A stretch of 64,000 nt of DNA from Betaproteobacteria bacterium (GCA_016704535.1 JADIZZ010000019.1:239901-303900); one strand, 5' to 3'; shown: positions 36,060 through 45,384, counted from the first letter of the stretch. Numbers and translations: made by a program. Notes: generated from the sequence alone by a model not told the origin.

Positions 36060-38078
36060 ATGCATTACTCGATCCGTTGGTTCTTGCCGCTGATATCGGC
36101 GCTGATGTTCTGGTCGGCCGCGAACGCGCAGCCCGCGAGCGCTGCACCGCGCGCCAAGCCGGCCTTTCCGACCGTCACGCTGCCCGAGGCACGCTCGCAA
36201 GGCCAGCGCGCCATCGATCTGCTGGGCAGCCGGCTGCACGAGGTGGCCGCCTGGTACGGCAAGTCGCCCGACGAGTTCCGCGCGCTGATGCTCAACGACC
36301 GCACGCTCAAGCTGGACCGCCGCGCGCGGGTCTTCGTCGAAGACGAGATCCGCACACCGCTGCCCGCGCTGCAGCCGCAGCAGAGCACGTCCACCGCGCT
36401 CGACGGCACATTGGCGCCGCTGGACCAGACCTTCCTGCTGCACAGCCGCCCGGGTGCCAAGCGCACGATCTACCTGAACTTCCGCGGCGCCACGCTCAGC
36501 AACACGGCCTGGAGCACGACGACACTGACCGCGCTGCCCTTCGACACCGACGGTTTCCCCAACACCTTCAGCACGGCCGAGCTGCAGCGCATCCAGTACA
36601 TCTGGCAGCGCGTGGTCGAGGACTACGCGCCGTTCGACGTCGACGTGACGACCGAGCAGCCCCCCGGCGACCGCCTGACGCGCGCCGGCAGCACCGACGA
36701 CATCTACGGCACGACGGTCGTCATCACCAGCCGCAGCGGCGTCTACAACTGCAGCTGCGGCGGCGTGGCCTACCTGGGCGTGTTCGACGACACCAGCGAC
36801 TTCTACAAGCCGGCCCTGGTGTTCTGGGATGCGCTGGGTGCCAGCGAGAAGAACGTGGCCGAGGCCATCAGCCACGAGGCCGGACACAACATGGGCCTGG
36901 GCCACGATGGCACGGCCAGCACGGGCTACTACACGGGCCACGGCAGCGGCGCCACGGGCTGGGCCCCGATCATGGGCGTGGGCTACTACCAGGCGCTGGT
37001 GCAGTGGAGCCGCGGTCAGTACAGCGGCGCCAACAACGTGCAGGACGATTACACGGTGATGCAGGGCAACGGCTTGCCGCTGCGGCCCGATGACCACGGT
37101 GGCAGCGTCTCTACCGCCAGCACCATGTCGCGCAGCGACGTCAACGGGGTGAGCACTTTCGACGCCGAGGGCGTGATCGAGCGGCCCGGCGACGTCGACG
37201 CCTTCGCCTTCTACGCCGCCGCCGGCACCGCCACGGTGACGCTGAGCCCGGCGGCGCGCTCTGCCAACCTCGACGCCGTTGTCGAACTGCGCAACGCCGC
37301 TGGCCAGGTGCTCACCAGCGCGAACCCGCTGGAGGCCGTGAACGCCAGCCTCTCCTTCGTGCTGCCTGCCTCCGGTAACTACTACGTCACCGTCAAAGGC
37401 AGCGGCAAGGGTGACGCGCTGCTCACGGGCTACAGCGACTACGGCAGCCTGGGCCAGTACGCGCTGGCCGTGACTGCGACCTCCGGCGTCGGCCAGCCGC
37501 CGACGGCCGCGCTGGCGGCCAACCCGACCAGCGGCACCGTGCCGTTGACGGTCACCTTCTCGGCTGCCGGCTCCAGCGACCCCGAAGGCGGCAACTTGAC
37601 GTACGCGTGGACCTTCGGTGACGGCAGTTCGGCCAACGGCGCCTCCATCAGCCACGTTTACAACACAGCCGGCAGCTACACCGCCGAGTTGCGCGTCACG
37701 GACAGCAGCGGTCTGACGTCGCTGCGCAGCGTGAATATCGACGTGCGTGCGCCTGTTGTCCTGCAGAGTCTGGCTGTGTCCGACATCGCGATGAGCCTGT
37801 CGGTGCAGCGCAATGGACTGGGACGCGCCAAGGCCGTGGTGAAGGTGCTTGATACCTCCGGGAACCCGGTGCCGGGCGCCACCGTCAACGGCCGCTGGAG
37901 CGGCTTGGTGAGCGGCACCGTGGGCGCCATCACCGGCAACGCGGGGTCGGCGACCTTCTCGTCTCCGCAGACACGCAGCAGGGGCACGTTCACCTTCACG
38001 GTGACCGGCGTCACGCTCGCTGGCTACAGCTACGAAGCGGGTCGGAATACCGAGACAACCGACTCGATCACGCGCTGA
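36060..38078 (+). CDS. secreted zinc metalloprotease with PKD domain
   Basis: The 672-residue protein has a signal peptide (FLPLISALMFWSAANAQ), a propeptide-like region to about 110 and a metzincin-type catalytic domain. The zinc site reads HEAGHNMGLGHD (His272, Glu273, His276, His282), with a probable Met-turn in WAPIMGVGYY. A pre-peptidase-like beta domain (about 380-470) contains DAFAFYAAAGTATVTLSPAA. A PKD domain (about 480-565) shows LTYAWTFGDGSSANG and YTAELRVTDSSG. The last 100 residues are a beta-rich domain. It is probably exported as a free enzyme. It stands alone, with a terminator-like hairpin after it. Confidence 0.85.
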   Translation: MHYSIRWFLPLISALMFWSAANAQPASAAPRAKPAFPTVTLPEARSQGQRAIDLLGSRLHEVAAWYGKSPDEFRALMLNDRTLKLDRRARVFVEDEIRTPLPALQPQQSTSTALDGTLAPLDQTFLLHSRPGAKRTIYLNFRGATLSNTAWSTTTLTALPFDTDGFPNTFSTAELQRIQYIWQRVVEDYAPFDVDVTTEQPPGDRLTRAGSTDDIYGTTVVITSRSGVYNCSCGGVAYLGVFDDTSDFYKPALVFWDALGASEKNVAEAISHEAGHNMGLGHDGTASTGYYTGHGSGATGWAPIMGVGYYQALVQWSRGQYSGANNVQDDYTVMQGNGLPLRPDDHGGSVSTASTMSRSDVNGVSTFDAEGVIERPGDVDAFAFYAAAGTATVTLSPAARSANLDAVVELRNAAGQVLTSANPLEAVNASLSFVLPASGNYYVTVKGSGKGDALLTGYSDYGSLGQYALAVTATSGVGQPPTAALAANPTSGTVPLTVTFSAAGSSDPEGGNLTYAWTFGDGSSANGASISHVYNTAGSYTAELRVTDSSGLTSLRSVNIDVRAPVVLQSLAVSDIAMSLSVQRNGLGRAKAVVKVLDTSGNPVPGATVNGRWSGLVSGTVGAITGNAGSATFSSPQTRSRGTFTFTVTGVTLAGYSYEAGRNTETTDSITR

Positions 38079-38085
38079 TCGGGAT

Positions 38086-38107
38086 GCCCGCCGCGAGCGC
38101 GGCGGGC
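38086..38107. terminator. hairpin between convergent metalloprotease and ketopantoate-reductase-like genes
   Basis: A 9-bp perfect stem, GCCCGCCGC and GCGGCGGGC, closes a four-base loop eight bases after the TGA of the metalloprotease gene. No T-run follows, so termination efficiency is uncertain. Its position between convergent stops supports the call. Confidence 0.55.
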
Positions 38108-38115
38108 CAGACGGC

Positions 38116-39132
38116 TCAGGCGGGTTGCACCGCCAGCCGCCCCCGCTGCGCCTGCAGCGTGCGTGACAGCAGGCTGGTGGCGGCATAGATGGCGCTGATC
38201 GCCGGCGTCGGTGTCTCGGTGATGCGACCCAGTTCGACCACCGAACCCACCAGCGCTTCCAGTTCCAGTGCGCGGCCGGCTTCCACGTCCTGCAGCATCG
38301 AAGTCTTGTGCGCGCCCACTGCCTCGGCGCCGGCGATGCGCTGCTCGAGGCTGATCTTGAAGGCCACGCCCAGCTTCTCGCCCACGGCCTGGGCCTCGCG
38401 CATCATGCTGGCGGCCAGTTCGCGCGTCAGCGGGTAGCGGCAGATGTCTTCCAGCGTGGCGTGCGTCAGCGCCGAGATCGGGTTGAAGGTCAGGTTGCCC
38501 CAGAGCTTGACCCAGATCTCGCTGCGGATGTCGCGCGACACCGGGCTCTTGAAGCCGGCGGCCATCATCACCTTACTCAGTGCGTCGATGCGTTCGCTGC
38601 GGCTGCCGTCGAGCTCACCCAGGCTGAAGCGGTTGCCCTCGATGAGCTTGACCACACCCGGCGCCACCAGTTCGCTGGCCGGGTAGACGACGCTGCCGAT
38701 CAGGCGCCCGGGCTCGATGTTCGCGGCAATCAGGCCGTCAGGGTCCAGGCTCTGCAGGCTGCGGCCCTCGAAGGGGCCGGCAAGCTTGTGGAAGTACCAC
38801 CAGGGCACGCCGTTGATCATCGTCACCACCATGGTCTGCGGGCCGAAGAGGCTCCGCAGGTCGGGCAGCAGGTCCTTCACCTGGTGTGCCTTGACGGTGA
38901 GCAGCACCACGTCCTGCTCGCCGGCGTCGGCGTAGCGCTGCACGGCGCGCAGGTTCGGGCCCACAGGTGCCAGTTCCTCGCTCCCGTCTTCCAGGATCAA
39001 CTTGAAGCCGTTCGAGTTGATGGCCTCGAGGTTGCGGTTGCGGGCGATGAAGGTGACCTGCTGCCCGCTGCGCGAGAGTTTCGCGCCGAGGTAGCCCCCG
39101 ATGGCCCCGGCGCCGACGACGGCGATCTTCAT
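38116..39132 (-). CDS. ketopantoate reductase-family protein (PanE/ApbA-like)
   Basis: The 338-residue protein has the NADPH loop AVVGAGAIGGYLGAKLSRSG and the C-terminal helical domain with WVKLWGNLTFNPISALTHAT, containing the conserved Lys and Asn. It is of the ApbA/PanE type, many members of which act on 2-oxo acids other than ketopantoate. It overlaps the tctA stop by four bases (ATGA). It is therefore the last gene of the tctCBA operon and may act on the imported acid. Confidence 0.85.
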   Translation of the reverse strand: MKIAVVGAGAIGGYLGAKLSRSGQQVTFIARNRNLEAINSNGFKLILEDGSEELAPVGPNLRAVQRYADAGEQDVVLLTVKAHQVKDLLPDLRSLFGPQTMVVTMINGVPWWYFHKLAGPFEGRSLQSLDPDGLIAANIEPGRLIGSVVYPASELVAPGVVKLIEGNRFSLGELDGSRSERIDALSKVMMAAGFKSPVSRDIRSEIWVKLWGNLTFNPISALTHATLEDICRYPLTRELAASMMREAQAVGEKLGVAFKISLEQRIAGAEAVGAHKTSMLQDVEAGRALELEALVGSVVELGRITETPTPAISAIYAATSLLSRTLQAQRGRLAVQPA

Positions 39133-40646
39133 GTGCGGTTTCTCGGCGTGTTCTCGCGCGCCCGGTAGAAGTTCTTCAGGGCACCGATCATGGGCCACAC
39201 CAGCATCACCATGGCCAGCCCGGCGATGCTGCCCACCAGTGGGTTGCTCCAGAAGATGCTGAGCGAGCCTTCGCTGAGCAGCATGGCCTGGCGGAAGCTG
39301 CCCTCGGCCATGTCGCCCAGCACCAGCGCCAGCACCATGGGGGCCATCGGGTACTTCAGCTTCTTGAACAGGTAGCCCAGCACGCCGAAGACGAGCATCA
39401 GCACGACGTCGAACATCGAGCTGTGCACCGTATAGGCGCCGATGGCGCAGATGACGATGATGACGGGCCCGATGATCGAGAACGGGATGCGCAGGATGGC
39501 CGCCCACCAGGGCACCGTGGTCAGCACGACGATCAGGCCCACGATGTTGCCGATGTACATGCTGGCGATCAGGCCCCAGACGAATTCCTTCTGCTCGACG
39601 AAGAGCATGGGCCCGGGCTGCAGGCCCCAGATCAGCAGACCGCCCAGCAGCACGGCGGCCGTCGGCGAGCCCGGGATGCCGAGTGTGAGCATGGGCAGCA
39701 GTGCCGCCGTGCCGGCGGCGTGGGCCGCGGTCTCGGGCGCGACCACGCCTTCGATGCGACCCTTGCCGAAACTGTTCGGGTCTTTCGACATGCGGCGGGC
39801 GATGCCGTAGCTCATGAAGCTGGCCGGCGTGGCGCCGCCGGGTGTGATGCCCATCCAGCAGCCCACCAGCATCGAGCGCAGGAAGATCTTCCAGTGCTGC
39901 AGCAACTCACCCCAGGTCTGCCACACCACCTTGAAGTTGATCCGCGCGCTCTTGCCCTTGAAGGACAGGCCTTCCTCCATCGTGAGCAGGATTTCGCCGA
40001 TGCCGAACAGGCCGATCACGGCGATGAGGAAGTCGAATCCCTTCAGCAGTTCGGGCACGCCGAAGGTCATGCGCAGCGTGCCGGTGACGGCGTCCAGGCC
40101 CACGGCGGCAAGCGCGAAGCCCAGCATCATCGCGGCGATGGTCTTGGCCGGCGGTTCCTTGCTCATGCCGACGAAACTGCAGAAGGTCAGCAACTGCACC
40201 GCGAAGAACTCGGCAGGCCCGAACTTCAGCGCAAACTTCGCCAGCAGCGGCGCCAGGAAGGTGATCAGCAGCACCGCAAAGATGGCGCCGACGAAGGACG
40301 AAGTGAATGCCGTGGTCAGCGCCTGCGCGGCGCGGCCCTGCTGCGCCATCGGGTAGCCGTCGAAGGTGGTGGCCACGCTCCAGGGTTCACCCGGGATGTT
40401 GAACAGGATCGACGTGATCGCGCCGCCGAACAGCGCGCCCCAGTAGATGCAGCTCAGCATGATGATGGCCGAGGTGGGGTTCATGCTGAAGGTCAGCGGC
40501 AGCAGGATGGCCACGCCGTTGGCGCCGCCCAGGCCGGGCAGCACGCCGATCAGCACGCCCAGCGTGATGCCGACGAACATGAGGCCGATGTTGGGCAGCG
40601 TCATCGCGACGCCGAAGCCGTGGGCCAGGTTCTGGATCTCTTCCAT
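39129..40646 (-). CDS. tctA: TctA-family large membrane subunit of a tripartite tricarboxylate transporter (second locus)
   Basis: The 505-residue polytopic protein has the family motifs GITLGVLIGVLPGLGGANGV and WGALFGGAITSILFNIPGEP, and the second repeat GCWMGITPGGATPASFMSYG. It is the translocation subunit. It is preceded by tctB (six-base gap) and tctC, and followed by the PanE-like gene (ATGA overlap), so the operon order is tctC-tctB-tctA-panE-like. It is clearly related to, but not a copy of, the TctA at 4071. Confidence 0.9.
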   Translation of the reverse strand: MEEIQNLAHGFGVAMTLPNIGLMFVGITLGVLIGVLPGLGGANGVAILLPLTFSMNPTSAIIMLSCIYWGALFGGAITSILFNIPGEPWSVATTFDGYPMAQQGRAAQALTTAFTSSFVGAIFAVLLITFLAPLLAKFALKFGPAEFFAVQLLTFCSFVGMSKEPPAKTIAAMMLGFALAAVGLDAVTGTLRMTFGVPELLKGFDFLIAVIGLFGIGEILLTMEEGLSFKGKSARINFKVVWQTWGELLQHWKIFLRSMLVGCWMGITPGGATPASFMSYGIARRMSKDPNSFGKGRIEGVVAPETAAHAAGTAALLPMLTLGIPGSPTAAVLLGGLLIWGLQPGPMLFVEQKEFVWGLIASMYIGNIVGLIVVLTTVPWWAAILRIPFSIIGPVIIVICAIGAYTVHSSMFDVVLMLVFGVLGYLFKKLKYPMAPMVLALVLGDMAEGSFRQAMLLSEGSLSIFWSNPLVGSIAGLAMVMLVWPMIGALKNFYRARENTPRNRT

Positions 40647-40652
40647 GGCGTG

Positions 40653-41153
40653 CTACAGGCCGACCAGGGCTTCGAGCGGACCTTTGGGCAGGGGCACCAG
40701 GAACCAGCGTTCGAACACGAGGTAGAAGAACAGGGGCACGCCCACCGACACCGCGGCGGTGAGCGCAGCCCCGTGCTTGCCGTGACGCAGCATGAAGTAG
40801 GCGACGAGCACCACCGAAGAGACGTAGATGCCCATGACGGTCACCAGCGCCACGTAGACCGTCATCGGCCACAGGATGGCCATCACCAGGCGCAGCTGCT
40901 CGCGCTCGGCGAAGACCTCGCGCACACGCCAGCGGCGCAGCGCCTTGAAGGCGGTCCAGCCGCTGGAACCCAGCAGCGCCAGCCCGATGTAGAAGGGAAA
41001 GTAGCCCGAGCGCGGACCGTCCTCGCCCCAACCTATGCCCACGCGCAGGCTGTCGGCCAGCACCAGGCCGGCCAGCGTCATCAGAAAGAGCGCGACGAGC
41101 AGCTCGGGCCATCGCACGCCGACGGCGTCGGCGTGGCTGTCTGCTTGCGACAT
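40653..41153 (-). CDS. tctB: TctB-family small membrane subunit (second locus)
   Basis: The 166-residue protein has four hydrophobic segments. WPELLVALFLMTLAGLVLAD near the N-terminus and the conserved GPRSGYFPFYIGLALLGSSG loop are typical of TctB. It lies 10 bp after tctC and 6 bp before tctA in the same direction, so it is part of a complete tripartite system. Confidence 0.87.
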   Translation of the reverse strand: MSQADSHADAVGVRWPELLVALFLMTLAGLVLADSLRVGIGWGEDGPRSGYFPFYIGLALLGSSGWTAFKALRRWRVREVFAEREQLRLVMAILWPMTVYVALVTVMGIYVSSVVLVAYFMLRHGKHGAALTAAVSVGVPLFFYLVFERWFLVPLPKGPLEALVGL

Positions 41154-41163
41154 GCCGTGGCCC

Positions 41164-42207
41164 CTACTTGGCCAGGAAGCCGGCTTCGCGCATCAGCTCC
41201 CGGTGAAGCTGTTCGTTCTTCGCCACCCAGTCGAAGTAGGGCTGGCCCGACAGGGTGGTCTGGTTGAAGGCGCCCTTGTTCATGAACTCCTTCCACTCGG
41301 GCAGCGCACGCACCTTGGCCAGCAGGTCGACGTAGAACTTCGTCTGCTCCGGCGTCACGCCCGGCGCCATGAAGATGCCGCGCAGCATCACGTACTCGGC
41401 CGGGATGCCGGCCGACGCGCAGGGCGGGATGTCGGCCCACGACATCGTCGCGGTCAGCTTCTCCTTGTAGGGCATCGCCGCCTTGTCGAACACGCACAGC
41501 GGGCGCAGCTTGCCGGCACGCCAGTGCGATTCGGCCTCGATGGGGTTGTTCACCGTGGCATCGATGTGCTTGCCGACCAGCTGCACGGCCACGTCGCCAC
41601 CGCCCTTGAACGGGATGTAGGTGATCTTCTTGCCGGCGGCCTTTTCCAGCAGCACGGTGATGATCTGGTCTTCCTGCTTGCTGCCGGTGCCGCCCATCTT
41701 CAGGCCCTTGTCGGGGCCGGCCTTCAGTGCGTCGAAGAACTGCTTGGCCGTCTTGTGCGGCGACTCTTCGTTGACCCACAGCACGAACTGGTCGAGCGCC
41801 ATCATCGACACCGGCGTCATGTCGCGCCAGTTGAACGGCACGCCGGTGGCCAGCGGGGTGGTGAACAGGTTGCTCAGCGTGATGATGATCTTGTGCGGGT
41901 TGCCCTTGTCGCCCTTGACGTCCAGGAAACCTTCGGCTCCGGCGCCGCCGCTGCGGTTCACCACGACGATGGGCTGGTTCATCAGCTTGTTCTTCGCGAC
42001 CACACCCTGGATGAAGCGGGCCATCTGGTCGGCTCCGCCACCGGTGCCGGCGGGCACCACGAATTCCACCGGCTTGGCCGGTTCCCAGGCGCGGGCGGCC
42101 GGGCTGAGCGCCAGGGCTGCGGCGCCGGCGAGCAGGGCCCCCAGCGCGCGCAGCATCGGGGCCGGGCGCGCGGTGGCGCGGGCAGGGCGGTTAAGGGTCC
42201 AGTTCAT
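41164..42207 (-). CDS. tctC: periplasmic tricarboxylate-type binding protein (Bug/TctC family)
   Basis: The 347-residue protein has a signal peptide (LRALGALLAGAAALALSPAA) and the Bug fold. VEFVVPAGTGGGADQMARFI forms the first ligand loop, and INPHKIIITLSNLFTTPLAT-like and ITYIPFKGGGDVAVQLVGKH segments form the second. Such proteins bind carboxylates through a water-bridged pocket, but the substrate cannot be read from sequence. The ATG at 42207 has a GGAGACGAC ribosome-binding site. It is the first gene of the operon. The 209-bp spacer upstream contains a tandem TAAGGAT repeat (about 42390-42405) and probably its promoter. Confidence 0.9.
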   Translation of the reverse strand: MNWTLNRPARATARPAPMLRALGALLAGAAALALSPAARAWEPAKPVEFVVPAGTGGGADQMARFIQGVVAKNKLMNQPIVVVNRSGGAGAEGFLDVKGDKGNPHKIIITLSNLFTTPLATGVPFNWRDMTPVSMMALDQFVLWVNEESPHKTAKQFFDALKAGPDKGLKMGGTGSKQEDQIITVLLEKAAGKKITYIPFKGGGDVAVQLVGKHIDATVNNPIEAESHWRAGKLRPLCVFDKAAMPYKEKLTATMSWADIPPCASAGIPAEYVMLRGIFMAPGVTPEQTKFYVDLLAKVRALPEWKEFMNKGAFNQTTLSGQPYFDWVAKNEQLHRELMREAGFLAK

Positions 42208-42416
42208 GTCGTCTCCTAGATTCAGAGGGAAGTCACATGCAATGGGCGCAGCCGCGGGGTCGCGAGCTGTCGTCGGTGAAGTCTGTTGAGGGGCGTGCAA
42301 GGCGCCTTGAAGCGAATGTAGCCGCGCCTTTGCGGGACGACTATTCACAAGTTCTGGTGCTGAAGTTAAGCTTTTCCTTATCGAAGAGTGTTAAGGATTA
42401 AGGATTACCCTAGGCT

Positions 42417-43934
42417 TCAACCCAGCCCCAGCTTGGCCGCCAAGCCGATGCGCTGCAACTTGCCGGTGGCGCCCTTTGGGATCTCCTCCATGAAGAGGAT
42501 CTTCTTCGGCACCTTGAAGTCGGCTGCGCGTTTGCCGACGAAGTCCTGCAATTCACGCTCGGTGACGGCCTGGCCTTCGCGCAGCACCACGCAGGCGGCC
42601 ACCTCCTCGCCCAGCTTGGGGTGCGGCATGCCGAAGCACACCACCTGCGCCACGGCGGGGTGGTCCATCAGGATCTCGTCGACCTCGCGCGGGCTGACCT
42701 TCTCGCCGCCACGGTTGATGATCTCCTTCAACCGGCCGGTCAGGCTGACATAGCCTTCGTCGTCCATCACGCCCTGGTCCCCGGTGCGGAACCAGCCGTT
42801 AGTGAAGGCCTCGGCATTGGCCTTGGGGTTGTTCTCGTAGCCGGCGGTCACGTTGTCGCCGCGGATGACGATTTCGCCGATCTCGCCGCGCGGCAGCAGG
42901 GTGCCGTCCTCGTCCATGATCGCTACCTCCGGGCCCGCCGCAATGCCGACGCTGCCGGGCTTGCGGGCCGCCGGGGGCAGCGGGTTGCTGGCCATCTGAT
43001 GACAGGCCTCGGTCATGCCGTAGCTCTCGATCAGCGGTGACTTGAACACCTCTTCGAGTTCACGGATGACCTGCGGCGGCATCGAACTGCTGCTGCTGCG
43101 GATGAAGCGCAACGGATGTCGTGAGATGACCTCGGCGTTCTTGCCGGCGCGGCTGAGGATGGCCTGGTGCATGGTCGGCACCGCCGTGTACCAGGTGGGT
43201 TTGGCCTCGTCCATCCAGCCGAAGAACTTCAGCGCGTTGAAGCCGGGCGTGCAATAGACCTGCGAGCCCGCGGCCAGCGGCGCCAGCACGCCGGCGATCA
43301 GCCCGTGGATGTGGAACAGCGGCATGATGTTCAGGCCGCGGTCGGCAGGCGTGAACTGCAGCATGCGACCGATGTTGCGGGCCGAGGCGCAGAGGTTGCG
43401 CTGCGACAGCGGCACGATCTTCGGCCGTGAAGTGGTGCCGCTCGTGTGCAACACCATCGAGACGTCGTCCGGTTGGGCCGTGCCGCCGTGGGCGGCCGGC
43501 GTGCCGCCTTCACCATCCCGGGGCCGGAGCGTGAAGTCGCCAGCGGCGCTGCCAGGTACCAGGTCGAGCAGGCGCACTCCCAGCTTGGTGGCCACCTCGA
43601 TGGCAGGCGAGGCGCTGTCGTGCTCGACGATCAGCGCCTTGGCGTTCAGATCCGACAGGTAGAACTCGAACTCGTCGGCGCGGTAGGCCGGGTTCAGCGG
43701 CGCCGTGGTCACGCCGCAGGCCGCGCTGAGGAAGCAGGTGGCCATCTCGGGGCCGTTGGCCAGCACGATGGCGACACGGTCGTTGCGGCCGATGCCCAGC
43801 GCGTTCAATTTGCTCAAGGTCTTGTCGACGAGGGCACGCAGGCCACCGAAGGTAAGGGCCGGGCGACCGGGCGCGGTGATAGCCACGGCGTCGTCGGCTG
43901 AGGTGCCCAGCATGCGGATGAGTGAAGGTTGCAT
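42417..43934 (-). CDS. acyl-CoA synthetase / AMP-dependent ligase
   Basis: The 505-residue ligase of the ANL superfamily has the P-loop-like motif LHTSGTTSRPKIVPLSQ, the core motif IESYGMTEACHQMA, the hinge region GWFRTGDQGVMDDEGYVSLT and the catalytic Lys in IPKGATGKLQR. It activates a carboxylate as an acyl-adenylate and then forms the CoA thioester. The substrate class, possibly short-chain or dicarboxylic as in oxalyl-CoA synthetases, is uncertain. It lies upstream of tctCBA-panE on the same strand with its own spacer, so a functional link with that transporter is possible. A GAGGA ribosome-binding site favours the ATG at 43934. Confidence 0.88.
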   Translation of the reverse strand: MQPSLIRMLGTSADDAVAITAPGRPALTFGGLRALVDKTLSKLNALGIGRNDRVAIVLANGPEMATCFLSAACGVTTAPLNPAYRADEFEFYLSDLNAKALIVEHDSASPAIEVATKLGVRLLDLVPGSAAGDFTLRPRDGEGGTPAAHGGTAQPDDVSMVLHTSGTTSRPKIVPLSQRNLCASARNIGRMLQFTPADRGLNIMPLFHIHGLIAGVLAPLAAGSQVYCTPGFNALKFFGWMDEAKPTWYTAVPTMHQAILSRAGKNAEVISRHPLRFIRSSSSSMPPQVIRELEEVFKSPLIESYGMTEACHQMASNPLPPAARKPGSVGIAAGPEVAIMDEDGTLLPRGEIGEIVIRGDNVTAGYENNPKANAEAFTNGWFRTGDQGVMDDEGYVSLTGRLKEIINRGGEKVSPREVDEILMDHPAVAQVVCFGMPHPKLGEEVAACVVLREGQAVTERELQDFVGKRAADFKVPKKILFMEEIPKGATGKLQRIGLAAKLGLG

Positions 43935-44080
43935 CGTGTCCTCGGGGGAAGTGAGAAGAGCACGGGGCGCGGCCACTGGTGGGGCTGCGCGCTGTGCGAG
44001 GTTCATGGGTTGGGGAGGGATCTGCCCGGTTTATAAGGGATGCGCCAGTCCCGCGTGAGCCGGCCTTCCACGGCCATCGT

Positions 44081-44548
44081 TCAGCCTTTCGGGCTCGAAG
44101 AGACTTTGTGTCTCATCAGTCGGCCATGCTCACGTTCCCAGTCGCGCTTCTTTTCGGTTTCGCGTTTGTCGTGCAGTGCCTTGCCCTTGGCCAGCGCGAT
44201 CTCGGCCTTGACGCGACCGCCCTTGTAGTGCAGGTTCAGCGGCACCAGGGTATAGCCCTTCTGCTCGATCTTTCCGATGAGGCGCCTGATCTGCGCCTTG
44301 TGCATCAGCAGCTTCTTCGTGCGGTCGGCTTCGGGTTGCACGTGGGTCGACGCGGCGCGCAGCGCATTGATGCGGCAGCCGATCAGGAAGAGTTCGCCGT
44401 CGCGCACGTGCACGTAGCCGTCGGTCAACTGCACCTGGCCGGCGCGGATGGCTTTCACTTCCCATCCGCTCAGCACCATGCCGGCCTCGAACTGCTCTTC
44501 GATGCTGTACTCGAAACGGGCGCGGCGATTTTCGGCGATGTTGGACAT
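44081..44548 (-). CDS. smpB: SsrA-binding protein SmpB
   Basis: The 155-residue protein matches SmpB throughout. IAENRRARFEYSIEEQFEAG, LSGWEVKAIRAGQVQLTDGY and the basic C-terminal tail with HDKRETEKKRDWEREHGRLM are diagnostic. It delivers tmRNA to stalled ribosomes for trans-translation. It diverges from ratA across 64 bp, an arrangement common in proteobacteria. The tmRNA gene itself is not seen in this window. Confidence 0.96.
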   Translation of the reverse strand: MSNIAENRRARFEYSIEEQFEAGMVLSGWEVKAIRAGQVQLTDGYVHVRDGELFLIGCRINALRAASTHVQPEADRTKKLLMHKAQIRRLIGKIEQKGYTLVPLNLHYKGGRVKAEIALAKGKALHDKRETEKKRDWEREHGRLMRHKVSSSPKG

Positions 44549-44612
44549 GGTCAGGGCGTCAGTTGAGGGCAAGGGGCCGGGACACAACGCGCTCCTAGAA
44601 TGGCGAGATAGT

Positions 44613-45065
44613 ATGAAGCACGTGCGCAAGTCGGTCCTGCTCTGGTACTCGCCGCGCGAGATGTACGACCTGGTGACCGGCGTGCATGCTTACCCGCAGT
44701 TCCTGCCCTGGTGCGACAGGGCCGAGGTCGTCGACCACCACGCTGACGGCGTCACCGCTAGGCTGGGTCTGGCCTATATGGGCGTGCACCATGCCTTCAC
44801 GACGCGCAACACGCACCATCCGGACCAGTCGGTCGCCGTGAAGCTGGTCGATGGGCCTTTCTCGAAGCTGGAGGGCACCTGGCTCTTCCAGCCGCTCGGG
44901 CGACCAGGCAGCGACGAGTCGGCCTGCAAGATCGAGCTCGACCTGATGTACGCCTTCTCCGGAAGGGCTTTGGAAGTGGTGGTCAGCCCGGTCTTCGACC
45001 GTGTGGCCAACACCCTCGTCGATTCCTTCGTGCGGCGCGCCGAGGCGGTGTATGGCCCCCGCTGA
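44613..45065 (+). CDS. RatA/COQ10-like START-domain protein
   Basis: The 150-residue protein has the polyketide-cyclase/START fold of RatA and Coq10 homologues: SVLLWYSPREMYDLVTGVHA, YPQFLPWCDRAEVVDHHADG and the C-terminal helix DRVANTLVDSFVRRAEAVYG. Family members bind hydrophobic ligands such as ubiquinone, and E. coli RatA can inhibit ribosome assembly. The upstream TAGAAT at 44596 could be the -10 box. The next gene (rnfH) overlaps its end by 14 bp. Confidence 0.87.
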   Translation: MKHVRKSVLLWYSPREMYDLVTGVHAYPQFLPWCDRAEVVDHHADGVTARLGLAYMGVHHAFTTRNTHHPDQSVAVKLVDGPFSKLEGTWLFQPLGRPGSDESACKIELDLMYAFSGRALEVVVSPVFDRVANTLVDSFVRRAEAVYGPR

Positions 45066-45357
45066 AATGCGCGTCGAGGTGGTCTATTGCCCAGGCCCGG
45101 GCGTGACCGACCTGCAAGTGCTGGTGCTTGCCCCGGGCGCCACGGTGGCCGACGCGGTGCGGGCCAGTGGCGTGGTGGTCCGCCACGCGCTGGATGCCGG
45201 CGCGCTGCGTCTGGGCGTGTGGGGGAAGCCGCGCCCGGCGGAGACCCCGTTGCGAGACCGTGACCGGGTGGAGGTCTACCGCGCGCTCACGGTCGACCCC
45301 AAGGAAGCGCGACGCCAGCGATACCAGCGCCACCGCGAGAAGACGGCCAAACGCTGA
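45052..45357 (+). CDS. RnfH-family ubiquitin-like protein
   Basis: The 101-residue protein has the RnfH/ubiquitin-like beta-grasp pattern: MRVEVVYCPGPGVTDLQVLV, the conserved LGVWGKPRPAETPLRDRDRV segment and the basic tail VDPKEARRQRYQRHR. It is usually encoded next to RatA, as here, and its role is unproven. The start at 45052 overlaps ratA by 14 bp; a start at 45067 (Met six) would avoid the overlap. Confidence 0.88.
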   Translation: MAPAEMRVEVVYCPGPGVTDLQVLVLAPGATVADAVRASGVVVRHALDAGALRLGVWGKPRPAETPLRDRDRVEVYRALTVDPKEARRQRYQRHREKTAKR

Positions 45358-45384
45358 GGCGCCGGACGGCGCCGCCAGTTACGG

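Noticed and set aside
44030..44035. TATAAA on the minus strand as the promoter of the acyl-CoA ligase gene
   Set aside because: No -35-like element lies at a proper distance, so it was not listed as a feature.
45358..45380. GGCGCC-GGAC-GGCGCC hairpin between rnfH and the DUF4124 gene
   Set aside because: The stem is only six bases and lacks a T-run, too weak to call a terminator in GC-rich DNA.
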